In this document: piece by piece, positions 32,060 through 39,772 of the stretch
Layout of the letters: the number at the start of each line of letters is the position of its first letter
How positions within the stretch are numbered: the first letter of the stretch is position 1
Source of the DNA: Winogradskya humida
GTDB lineage: Bacteria > Actinomycetota > Actinomycetes > Mycobacteriales > Micromonosporaceae
Direction: 5' to 3'
Assembly (NCBI RefSeq): GCF_016862215.1
Contig: NZ_BOMN01000092.1
Coordinates: forward strand, 62,001 to 126,000
DNA: 64,000 nucleotides
Program-made: the position numbers and the translations under genes
The notes under the pieces: model-generated
What the model saw: only the letters and a program-made list of their open reading frames with translations
Database searches by the model: none
Told to the model about the DNA's origin: nothing

Positions 32060-34324
32060 TCAGTGGCGGCCGTCCACGACGTCGGCGAGCTCGCGCAGGC
32101 GGGGCAGGGCGCGCTTGGTCAGGTAGTCCTCGCGCAGGTCGTGCGACACCGACAGGCTGTCCTTCCACAGGGAGCGGCCGGCCATGGCTCCGGCGGCGCC
32201 GTTGGCCATGGCGGTGGTGACCTGACCGAGGAACGTCTCGTGGTCGACGCCGGCGGAGAGCACCGCCCACGGGACGCCGTTCGCCGCGGCGGTCACAGCG
32301 GCGCATGCCTCGGCCGAGCCGGGGTACTGCAGCTTCAGCACCTTGGCGCCGCAGTCGACGGCCAGCTTCGCGCCATCGGCGACCAGGCTCGGGAACGCCG
32401 CCGCATACTCCCCGGCGGTTTCGTCCTCGAGCTGGTAGGTGAGCAGCTCGACGATCAGCAGGACACCTTCGGCCGTACATTCGGTGATGAGTTTGCGCAT
32501 CTCGCCCGCGACGCGGGAGTGGGCGTCCTGCTTGTCGGGGCGGGTGTACCAGAGCATCTTCGCGACGTCGCCGCCCAGCTCGCGGACGGTTTTCGCGCTG
32601 ACGCCGGGGACGAAACGGGTGTAGCGCAGCCCGTCGGTCGTCTCGAAGCCGGACGCGTCGAGACCGACGACCAGGGAGGTGCCGCGGGCGAGGACGCCGT
32701 CGTCGACGATGCCGGGCAGCGCCACCTCGGGGTCGAGCAGGATGGCGGGGGCGTTGTTGGCGAGATAGCGCAGCAGGTCCGCCTTGGCCTCGGCGAGCTC
32801 GGCCGTGCTGATCGACTCGGGGCCGCCGGGGGCGTCCTTCATCGCGGCCTTCATGCCGTTGCGCTGGTCCGCGGCGACGATGAGCATCCGGCCGGCCGGG
32901 GTGGAGATCGCGGACATGCCGCGGCGTTCGATGGTGGTGAGCGGGTTCACGGTACGGTTCCAATCTTCGGTGGGGATGGTGCTCAGCAGCCGGACGGCGG
33001 CCCTCGTGGCGCCGTACGCGGTTTCCTGTTCGCGGGTGGACGCGGTCATCGCGGGCAGGGCGTGCGCTCGTGCGCGCCGCACCGCGGCCATGCCCGCCCA
33101 GCCGCCGGTCAAGGTGGCGGTCACCGCTGGGGGCAGCTCCCGGTCCATGGCACCGATCAGCAGCCCGATCTCGTCGTTGCTGTGCCGCAGCACGGCGCTG
33201 AACAGCTCGGCGGGGCTGACCCCGTCGGTGCGCACGGTCAGCTTCAGCACGCCGTCGTCGTTGCGGGCGCCGGACACGTGGATGGCGCCGGCGGGCAGCG
33301 CGCCCTCGTAGGGCAGGGCCATGACGGCGGCGTCGAGGACGTCGCGCCCGGCCCGGTCGTTGATCCCGGCGGACTGCAGGACCCGGCGCAGCAGCAGGCC
33401 GGTCTTGACGCCGGCGACGAGGACGTGTTTGCCGGGGACGACGTGCCGGACCTCGTTGATCAGGTGCGCGGCGAGCCGGCCGCGGGCCTCGTAACCGAGC
33501 GGCGCGTCGATGACCCGGAGCAGGACCTCGGCGGTGCCCAGCGACACGTGGTAGTGGTCCGCGGGCAGCCCCCCGGTCGCCTCGGCAGCGACGAGGTGGT
33601 CGTGGCCGGCGACGGTGAGCAGCGCGCCGGCGAGGTTCGCGGGGACGGCGCCGTGGATCTCGCCGAACGGGCTGCCCGCGTCGACCAGCGGTGGCAGGAA
33701 CGTCTCGCCGACACCGAGGACGTGCAGCATCTCGGTCCAGGGACGGCCGGTGTCCTGGTCGATCAGCCCCGTCCGCGACGTCAGCGAATATTCCACGGCG
33801 GTGTGACCACCGAGGGACGCGGTGACGAACTCGGGCAGGTTGAGCCAGCGCAGCCCGGCCAGGTCAAGACCCTGATCCCGCAGGTACGCCAGCTTCGCCA
33901 CGCTGACCTGGGCGCCCAGCGGCAGCCCGGTGCGCCCGGCGAACTCGGCGCGGATCGTGGCAGGGAACGCCGCTGCCTGGGCGGCGCCGCGCGGGTCGAA
34001 CCACGCGAAGGCGGGGGCGACGGCGAAACCGGAGGCGTCGACGAGCATCCCGGTCTCGCCCATCCCGGAGACGGCGACGGCGGCGATCGGCGCGCCGGTC
34101 ACCTCGGCGACGCGGTGCGCGGTGGTGTCGGCCAGGGCGCGGACGGCGCCGAGCAGCGCGTCGGCGTCCATCTCGGTCGTGCCGCCCGGGCCGGACCGCC
34201 ACGGGGTCGGGACCTGCGCGGCGGCGACCTCGGTGCCGGCCGCGTCGGTGACGAGCATCTTCATGGCGGTGCTGCCCAGGTCGATGCCCGCGACCAGGGG
34301 CGCCGGGGCGCCGGCGGAATCCAT
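32060..34324 (-). CDS. Fusion of FGGY-family carbohydrate kinase and LacD-like class I aldolase
   Basis: This is a 754-residue protein. The N-terminal part (about 1-450) is an FGGY kinase: phosphate loop GIDLGSTAMKMLVTD, catalytic Asp in the AGHDHLVAA region, adenosine motif LTGGWAGM. The C-terminal part (about 460-754) resembles tagatose-bisphosphate/YihT-type aldolase: MLIVAADQRNGMKAA, DVAKMLWYTRPDKQ and VLKLQYPG with the likely Schiff-base Lys at 664. So one chain could phosphorylate a ketose and cleave it to DHAP plus an aldehyde. ATG 34324 is preferred; an upstream start would overlap an operator. Confidence 0.85.
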   Translation of the reverse strand: MDSAGAPAPLVAGIDLGSTAMKMLVTDAAGTEVAAAQVPTPWRSGPGGTTEMDADALLGAVRALADTTAHRVAEVTGAPIAAVAVSGMGETGMLVDASGFAVAPAFAWFDPRGAAQAAAFPATIRAEFAGRTGLPLGAQVSVAKLAYLRDQGLDLAGLRWLNLPEFVTASLGGHTAVEYSLTSRTGLIDQDTGRPWTEMLHVLGVGETFLPPLVDAGSPFGEIHGAVPANLAGALLTVAGHDHLVAAEATGGLPADHYHVSLGTAEVLLRVIDAPLGYEARGRLAAHLINEVRHVVPGKHVLVAGVKTGLLLRRVLQSAGINDRAGRDVLDAAVMALPYEGALPAGAIHVSGARNDDGVLKLTVRTDGVSPAELFSAVLRHSNDEIGLLIGAMDRELPPAVTATLTGGWAGMAAVRRARAHALPAMTASTREQETAYGATRAAVRLLSTIPTEDWNRTVNPLTTIERRGMSAISTPAGRMLIVAADQRNGMKAAMKDAPGGPESISTAELAEAKADLLRYLANNAPAILLDPEVALPGIVDDGVLARGTSLVVGLDASGFETTDGLRYTRFVPGVSAKTVRELGGDVAKMLWYTRPDKQDAHSRVAGEMRKLITECTAEGVLLIVELLTYQLEDETAGEYAAAFPSLVADGAKLAVDCGAKVLKLQYPGSAEACAAVTAAANGVPWAVLSAGVDHETFLGQVTTAMANGAAGAMAGRSLWKDSLSVSHDLREDYLTKRALPRLRELADVVDGRH

Positions 34325-34359
34325 CACAGGAGTTCTCCCTAGCCGCAGGTGAGTGACCA

Positions 34360-34423
34360 TGTCACCGGTGTCGTGGATTACATCATGTCACCGGTGTCGC
34401 GAATAGCCATGACACCGGTAACA
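34360..34423. promoter_or_regulatory. Three LacI-type operators between divergent kinase genes
   Basis: TGTCACCGGTGTCG occurs at 34360-34373 and 34386-34399, and TGACACCGGTAACA at 34410-34423. All share the core CACCGGT with the sites at 26738-26785. The first two centres are 26 bp apart and the third 24 bp further. They fill the divergent promoter of the kinase-aldolase (start 34324) and the kinase-HAD gene (start 34431). Confidence 0.75.
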
Positions 34424-34430
34424 TGGCCTC

Positions 34431-35669
34431 ATGATGTGGCGCCCGTCAACGGATTGTCAACCGGCCGGACCCGTCGTGATCGCCGTCGCCGGCACTGCCG
34501 GCAGCGGCAAGACGACACTCGGCCGTGCCCTCGCGACAGCCCTCGCGGCGCCCCTGCTCGACCTCGACGCGATCACCAATCCGCTGCTCGACGCCCTGCC
34601 CGCGGACACCCTCGGCGGGCACTGGCTCGCCGCACCGCACCGCGACGCCGTCCGCTCCGGCCGCTACGCCGCCCTGCGCTCCGTGACCGGCGACGTCGTC
34701 ACGACCGCGGGTCACGCTGTGCTGGTCGCCCCGTTCACCGCCGAGCTACGCGGCGGCGAGGAATGGGAGCTGCTCCGCGACGCCGCCGGCAAAGCCGAGC
34801 TCCACGTCGTCCACCTCGTCGCCGGCCCCGACCTGCTCGACGCCCGCCGCGCACAGCGGGCCGCAGATCGCGACCAGCACCGCGCGCCGGACGTGCCCAC
34901 TGCTCCCCCGGCCATACCCGTCATCACGGTCGACGCGGAGCTCACCACCGAGCAGCAGCTGGTGCGGGTGCTGGTCGCGCTCGGGCGGCGTACCCCCATC
35001 GGGGTCTCGAATGCCGTGCTCCACCGCGACTTTGACGCCGTCCTGTTCGACCTGGACGGCACGCTCGCCGACTCCACCGCCTCGGTCCTGCGCTCGTGGC
35101 GCCGCTTCGCCGCCGAGATCGGCATCCCCGCCCGGGCCGTCGCCGAGAACCACGGTCAACCGGCCCGGCACCTGCTCGCCAAGCTGCTGCCGCCCGAGCG
35201 CGTCGAGGCCGGCCTGACCCGGATCACCGACATCGAGATCGCTGACGCGCAGACCCTTCCGCGTACGCCCGGAGCCCTCGCGTTCTACGAAAGCGTCCCC
35301 GAGTCACGCCGCGCCATCGTGACGTCCGGCGCCGCCCGCCTTGCAACGGCTCGGCTGCACGGCGCGGGCATCCCGGTGCCGCCCGTCATGGTCACCGCGG
35401 ACGACATCCGGCGCGGCAAACCCGACCCGGAGCCGTACCTGCTCGCCGCCCGGCGCCTCGGCGTCGACCCGCAACGCTGCCTCGCCGTGGAGGACGCGGT
35501 CGCCGGGATCCGCTCGGCGAAGGCGGCGGGCTGCGCGGTCATCGCGATCACCGGCACGTCTCCGGCGGACGAGCTCCACGAGGCCGACCTGATCGTCGAC
35601 GCCCTGGATCAGCTGCGCGTCGAGGCCACCACGAGCTTGCGGATCAGCTCCGTACAGGGCGTCGGCTGA
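34431..35669 (+). CDS. Fusion of P-loop sugar kinase-like domain and HAD phosphatase
   Basis: This is a 412-residue protein. Residues about 15-190 are a gluconokinase/AAA_33-like P-loop kinase (AVAGTAGSGKTTLGRAL). Residues about 200-400 are a HAD of the beta-phosphoglucomutase/sugar-phosphatase type: motif I FDAVLFDLDGTLADS, motif II (IVTSGAA), Lys in RRGKPDPEPYLLAARRLG, motif IV VEDAVAGIRSAKAAG. It could phosphorylate the aldehyde from the aldolase and remove phosphate from a by-product. ATG 34431 lies 8 bp after an operator, so the transcript may be leaderless. Confidence 0.85.
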   Translation: MMWRPSTDCQPAGPVVIAVAGTAGSGKTTLGRALATALAAPLLDLDAITNPLLDALPADTLGGHWLAAPHRDAVRSGRYAALRSVTGDVVTTAGHAVLVAPFTAELRGGEEWELLRDAAGKAELHVVHLVAGPDLLDARRAQRAADRDQHRAPDVPTAPPAIPVITVDAELTTEQQLVRVLVALGRRTPIGVSNAVLHRDFDAVLFDLDGTLADSTASVLRSWRRFAAEIGIPARAVAENHGQPARHLLAKLLPPERVEAGLTRITDIEIADAQTLPRTPGALAFYESVPESRRAIVTSGAARLATARLHGAGIPVPPVMVTADDIRRGKPDPEPYLLAARRLGVDPQRCLAVEDAVAGIRSAKAAGCAVIAITGTSPADELHEADLIVDALDQLRVEATTSLRISSVQGVG

Positions 35670-35757
35670 GGAAGACGGCCCGAGGCAAAAGCAGCTGGCG
35701 TTCGCTGACGCCGAGCCGAGCTGCGGCCGTACCCGTGGAAGGTTGCCGGGCACGCCT

Positions 35758-36269
35758 TCAGGTGAACAGCAGCTCCGGGAAGGCTGGGCTCGGGCCTTCG
35801 AGCAGGCGCTGCCGCCGGCCGCGCAGGTGCAGGTCGAAGAAGGCGAGCGGGTACGCCTGCTGAATGCGCACCGCCCGGGCCGGCGCGAGGGTGCCGATCC
35901 AGCCGGCGAGGTCCTCGTCGCTCAACGGCAGCTGGGGGATCAGCCACTGGTGGTCGCAGAAGGCCCCGTGGAGCGCGCCGACGGCGTGCACGTTGAGGTG
36001 CCAGCCGTGCATCAGCGGCAGGAACTCGGCGACACCGGAGTCCTCGTTGTCCTCCGTGTTCTCGGCGGTCATCAGCATGAACGGGTCTTCTATGGCGTCG
36101 AGGACCGTGCGGACGTCGTGGGCGTGGTCCCACGGAGTCACGGACACGTCGTCGTCGGGCACGGCCGGCCGGCCGTCGGGGAGCTCGCCGTACGAGTCCT
36201 ACGGATGGTCGACCGTGACCACGGGTGCCGCCCGGCAACCGCCGCGAGCAGACTTCGGCGGGTGATCAT
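35758..36269 (-). pseudogene. Decayed secreted alpha/beta hydrolase (lipase/PAF-acetylhydrolase type)
   Basis: A Tat-like start (MITRRSLLAAVAG at 36269) runs straight into VVTVDHP, then a stop codon within what was DSYGELPDGRP, then a frameshift into the intact tail (VPDDDVSVTPWDHAHDVRTV, SGVAEFLPLMHGWHLNVHAV). The tail matches the end of secreted PAF-acetylhydrolase-type enzymes with the catalytic His region, but the Ser nucleophile segment is gone. Three lesions (large deletion, nonsense, frameshift) make it a true relic. Its start overlaps the upstream regulator stop (ATGA), so it was once in that operon. Confidence 0.75.
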
Positions 36270-36604
36270 CGATCCTCCACTCGTGCGATGAGCTTCTTGA
36301 GTCGTCCGATCTCGTCGGCGAGCGCCTTGGCACCGAGCGCGGTGAGGGTGATCCACGTGCGGCCACGGCGGCCCTCGTAGCCCTTCTCCACCTCGATCAG
36401 GCCGGCCTCCTCCAGCACGCTCAGGTGCTTGGACAGGTTGCCCGCGGTCAGTTCCAGCTGGGTACGCAGATAGCCGAACTCGACCCGGCGAGCCTCATGC
36501 GTGATGGTGAGGATCCCCAGCCGCACCCGCTGATGGACCACCTCGTCGAGGCCGTTGGCGGGGTGCGCGGCGTCCTCGTCGTGCGTGCCGGTCACCGCCG
36601 TCAC
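36266..36604 (-). CDS. ArsR-like winged-helix regulator
   Basis: This 112-residue single-domain regulator has an HTH (QLELTAGNLSKHLSVLEEAG) followed by a wing (GYEGRRGRTWITLTALG). It is of the family that controls membrane or lipase neighbours (HTH_27/PadR-like alternatives). GTG 36604 overlaps the upstream membrane protein stop as GTGA. The matching operator is probably the inverted repeat at 37295-37323 at the head of the operon. No metal-binding Cys is visible, so the signal is not a metal. Confidence 0.8.
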   Translation of the reverse strand: MTAVTGTHDEDAAHPANGLDEVVHQRVRLGILTITHEARRVEFGYLRTQLELTAGNLSKHLSVLEEAGLIEVEKGYEGRRGRTWITLTALGAKALADEIGRLKKLIARVEDR

Positions 36605-37293
36605 CGGTGTCGCCGCTGGACTGCCCGGAACCCGGCCGCGCCCAGCAACAGCACCACGCCGGCGATGACCTGAGGCACCGCCATCCCCGCTCGGATCCCG
36701 AAGTGCGGTGCGCCGAAACCGTCGCTCATCGGCAGCACCAGCAGCACGAGCACGAGATAGCCCGACGTGAACAGCAGCAGTGCGAGACTGCGTTCCAGCC
36801 AGGCCAGAAGCAGCAGCGTCACACCGATCATGCCCCACGGCATGACCAGCCGGTCCAGCACGAAATACCAGTACGGGAGCGGGCCGTCCGGATAGGGGTG
36901 GCTCTGGAAGTACAGGTGCACCGCCAGCCACGCGGCGGGGAACACGACGGTCGTCACGGCACCGGTGATGGCGTACGGCAGGACCCGGGTGCCCAGCCCC
37001 CGCGCCCGGGCGGCCCGCAGATAGAAGAAAGCGATCGCACCGTACGCCAGGAGCGTCGCCGGCGGCCAGTAGTACAGCATCCCCTGGCGTGCGAATTCGC
37101 AGCTGCCGTCGGGGTGGCACCGCACCTGCATGGCGAACCAGTCGACCGGGATCGCGGCGAACGTCACCGCGGCCAGGACCAGCAGTGCCACCCACGTCAT
37201 TCTTTGTTCGAGCCGCACGCGATGAGCGAGCGCGCGCAGCTCCGACAGCAACCGGCGAGGATCGTTCGCGGCGGGCATCGAGTCAGCGGTCAT
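36601..37293 (-). CDS. Multi-spanning membrane protein
   Basis: This 230-residue integral membrane protein has about five to six hydrophobic helices (WVALLVLAAVTFAAI, TGAVTTVVFPAAWLAVHLYF, GVTLLLLAWL). The first 30 residues are cytoplasmic and basic. No family is recognised. ATG 37293 directly abuts a long inverted repeat. It heads an operon with the ArsR-like regulator and the decayed hydrolase; a sensor or transporter role with that regulator is plausible but unproven. Confidence 0.75.
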   Translation of the reverse strand: MTADSMPAANDPRRLLSELRALAHRVRLEQRMTWVALLVLAAVTFAAIPVDWFAMQVRCHPDGSCEFARQGMLYYWPPATLLAYGAIAFFYLRAARARGLGTRVLPYAITGAVTTVVFPAAWLAVHLYFQSHPYPDGPLPYWYFVLDRLVMPWGMIGVTLLLLAWLERSLALLLFTSGYLVLVLLVLPMSDGFGAPHFGIRAGMAVPQVIAGVVLLLGAAGFRAVQRRHR

Positions 37294-37294
37294 G

Positions 37295-37323
37295 CCAATA
37301 GGTTTGCACAGCAAACCGATTGG
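37295..37323. promoter_or_regulatory. 29-bp inverted repeat, regulator operator candidate
   Basis: Arms CCAATAGGTTTGC (37295-37307) and GCAAACCGATTGG (37311-37323) match at 12 of 13 positions around ACA. It begins 2 bp before the membrane protein ATG and 20 bp from the NmrA gene stop. It is best read as an operator of the ArsR-like regulator overlapping the promoter of its own operon. Confidence 0.75.
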
Positions 37324-37342
37324 CGCCAGCGTTTCGCTGCAA

Positions 37343-38593
37343 TCAGACCGGCCAGCCCAGGGCGTCAAAGACGGCAACCGGATCGAGGTAGTCGCGCCAG
37401 TGGGTCACTTTCCGATCCTTGATGGTGACGACCGAGACGAAGCGATTGGTGTACGCGTTCCCGGTCGCGACGACCCGCCCGTGGACCGCGTACTCGAGGA
37501 CCACCACCGACTTCTCCCGATCGTGGTGCACTGCCAGCTCGTCGGCGCTGTGCAGGACGAAGTTGGCGCCGTAACCGCGGTACAGCCCGGCAACGGCTTC
37601 ACGGCCGACGACCTGCCGCGGATATCCGGGTACGGAGATGACGTACTCGAAGACCGCGTCGTCCGCGAGCTGGTCGAAGTAGTGCCCCTCGTCGACCAGA
37701 CCGGCGAGGCCCTGCTCGACGATGCGGAAGAACGGCTCCAATGCCACAAAGTCCCCGAGATCCGAGATCTGCGGGGCACGGAACGCGCGGCGGGCGAACG
37801 CGGCGAGATCGGTCGGCTGCCGGCCGGTCACCTTGTAGACGTCGTCAGTGGGCCGTGAGCCGTTGCCAGACTCCACAGTGCTGGTCTGCCAGTCGAGGAC
37901 CACGCCGTAGTCCGCGGGGACGAACCCGGTGGCGACGACCGCGCCGATCCAGGCCGCACGATCGATGTCCTGGTAGCGGACAGGACTCCCGGTCACTTCA
38001 CTGATGATCGCGGCGACCTGCGCGAAGGTGAGCGCCTCGGGTCCGGTGAGCGTGTAGCGCGCCGCGGCATGGTCCTCGGGGTGGACCAGCGTCTCGACGG
38101 CCACGGCAGCGATGTCGGCCGCGTCGACGAAGGCCTCCGCCCCGGTGCCACCCGGGACCGTGATCACGCCGTCGATGATCGGCACGTGCTGGTCGGCGAA
38201 GTTCTGCATGACCCAGCCGGGCTGCAGGATCGTATGGGTGAACGCGGTCCGGGCGGCCAGGTCGCGTTCAACAGCGCGGAAATCCGTCGTCGCCGGGGCC
38301 TGCTCCGCGCGGTAGGTGCTCAGGTAGGTCACGTGCCGGACGCCGGCGGCCTCGGCCAGGTCGAGGAAGGCCGACACCTGCGCGGCGTACCGGACCCGGG
38401 GAACGGGTGCGACCAGGTAGACACCGTCGACGCCGGTCAGGGCGGAGCGCTGGGTATCCGGGTCGTCCCAGTCGAACACGACGTCGGCGTCGTGGCGGGC
38501 CGCGGTCCGGGCGGCGAGGCCGCGGTCGCGCAGGTTCTTCGCGACCAGCGATCCGGTACGCCCGGTGCCGCCGAGAACTAGGAAATTCGTCAT
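37343..38593 (-). CDS. NmrA-like NAD(P)-binding protein fused to a SnoaL-like domain
   Basis: This is a 416-residue protein. Residues 1 to about 280 are an atypical short-chain dehydrogenase/NmrA fold (GGTGRTGSLVAKNL at 8-21, TYLSTYRAEQAP, LQPGWVMQNFADQ). Residues about 300-416 resemble a SnoaL-like ketosteroid-isomerase fold (GHYFDQLADDAVFEYVISVP, VTHWRDYLDPVAVFDALGW). It is soluble. It is divergent from an AraC regulator, a common pairing in which the AraC protein controls the reductase. A shorter paralogue of the first half is at 41452. Confidence 0.8.
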   Translation of the reverse strand: MTNFLVLGGTGRTGSLVAKNLRDRGLAARTAARHDADVVFDWDDPDTQRSALTGVDGVYLVAPVPRVRYAAQVSAFLDLAEAAGVRHVTYLSTYRAEQAPATTDFRAVERDLAARTAFTHTILQPGWVMQNFADQHVPIIDGVITVPGGTGAEAFVDAADIAAVAVETLVHPEDHAAARYTLTGPEALTFAQVAAIISEVTGSPVRYQDIDRAAWIGAVVATGFVPADYGVVLDWQTSTVESGNGSRPTDDVYKVTGRQPTDLAAFARRAFRAPQISDLGDFVALEPFFRIVEQGLAGLVDEGHYFDQLADDAVFEYVISVPGYPRQVVGREAVAGLYRGYGANFVLHSADELAVHHDREKSVVVLEYAVHGRVVATGNAYTNRFVSVVTIKDRKVTHWRDYLDPVAVFDALGWPV

Positions 38594-38684
38594 GGGTTCA
38601 TCCTGCGCGGCCGCTGGTGGCGTACCAATGGCTCAAAGTCGTTGATTGTTTGTTTCAGACGCTCATGGCAGCGACAATGAGCCC

Positions 38685-39629
38685 ATGGATCTGCTGCAGG
38701 ACCACCTCACCCGGGCCCGCGCCTCCGGGGGCGTCTTCGCGCGGACCGCGGCCACCCCGCCGTGGGGACTGCGCCTGGCCGGAACGATCCAGCTGTCCGT
38801 GCACACCGTCGTCCAGGGCCGTGCGTGGCTGTGGTTCGACGACCCGGCGGCGGCCTTCGAACTCGCGCCGGGCGACCTGGCCCTCGTCCGCGGGGGCCGC
38901 GCCCACCACATCGCCCACGAGCCCGGAGCGGACTGCCTGGACCCCGGCGAGTTCGCAGTACGCCACGCCGAACCTTTGCCCGATCCCGGCCGGCGGCTGA
39001 GCGTGTTCCTCTGCGGCGCCTACCGCTTCTCCGGCGACATCGGCCAGGGCCTGCTCGACGCGCTGCCCGAGGTCATCCCCCTCTCGGCCGGCGTCGGTGA
39101 CCCGCTGCACGACATCATCGCGGTGCTGTCGCGAGAGCTGAGCACCGACGAACCCGGGCGGCAGACCATCCTCGACCGGCTCCTCGACGTCCTGCTCGTG
39201 CTCGCCCTGCGCACCGGCCTCACCCAGAGCCCCGACGCCCCGCGATGGTTCCGGGCCTCCGCCGATCCGCGGCTCAGTCCGGCGTTACGCGCGGTGCACG
39301 AGGACGCCGCCCACCCTTGGACGGTGCCCGAGCTCGCCGCGCTCAGTGGACTGTCCCGGGCGGCGTTCGCCCGCATCTTCACGCAGGCCCTCGATCAGAC
39401 GCCGATGCAGTATCTGACCGACTGGCGCATGGCGCTGGCCCGTGACCATCTGCGCACCAGTGACCTGACACTGGCCCAGATCGCCGAACTCACCGGGTAC
39501 GGCTCGCCATACGCATTCGCCACGGCCTTCAACCGGCATCACCAGCGGGCTCCCGGCACCTGGCGCCGCGAGGAACTCGATCGGGTCGCCGCCCGCCCGG
39601 ACATCACCGACACCGTGCACATCTTCTGA
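38685..39629 (+). CDS. AraC-family regulator (cupin N-terminal domain)
   Basis: This is a 314-residue AraC protein. The N-terminal cupin_6-like sensing domain (WLWFDDPAAAFELAPGDLAL) is followed by two HTH motifs (PELAALSGLSRAAFARIF and LAQIAELTGYGSPYAFATAF). ATG 38685 fits. It is divergent from the NmrA/SnoaL gene over 91 bp, with no clear inverted repeat seen. It has the same length and layout as the AraC at 42326, which is also next to an NmrA gene, so the two modules are probably paralogous. Confidence 0.88.
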   Translation: MDLLQDHLTRARASGGVFARTAATPPWGLRLAGTIQLSVHTVVQGRAWLWFDDPAAAFELAPGDLALVRGGRAHHIAHEPGADCLDPGEFAVRHAEPLPDPGRRLSVFLCGAYRFSGDIGQGLLDALPEVIPLSAGVGDPLHDIIAVLSRELSTDEPGRQTILDRLLDVLLVLALRTGLTQSPDAPRWFRASADPRLSPALRAVHEDAAHPWTVPELAALSGLSRAAFARIFTQALDQTPMQYLTDWRMALARDHLRTSDLTLAQIAELTGYGSPYAFATAFNRHHQRAPGTWRREELDRVAARPDITDTVHIF

Positions 39630-39732
39630 CGCGATCCGGTCAGCCGCGGTGGCGCAGGTTGACCATGAGGGACCTGAGCAGGACCGACGGTGACGCCAGG
39701 GTGCTGGGGTGGCTGAGGCCGGCCTTCGCGGT

Positions 39733-39764
39733 GCGCTGCCCGGCCCTGAGGGACCGGGCAGCGC
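39733..39764 (-). terminator. Strong hairpin after the pectate lyase gene
   Basis: GCGCTGCCCGG (39733-39743) pairs exactly with CCGGGCAGCGC (39754-39764) around a 10-bp loop, 9 bp downstream of the pectate lyase stop on its strand. It also lies between convergent transcripts (AraC from the left), so it may serve both. Confidence 0.75.
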
Positions 39765-39772
39765 GGCGGGGA

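Noticed and set aside
32039..34342. A 767-codon open frame on the plus strand across the kinase-aldolase gene
   Set aside because: It is antisense to a clear two-domain enzyme with intact motifs, has a charge-heavy composition and no conserved domain. High-GC DNA often leaves the opposite frame open.
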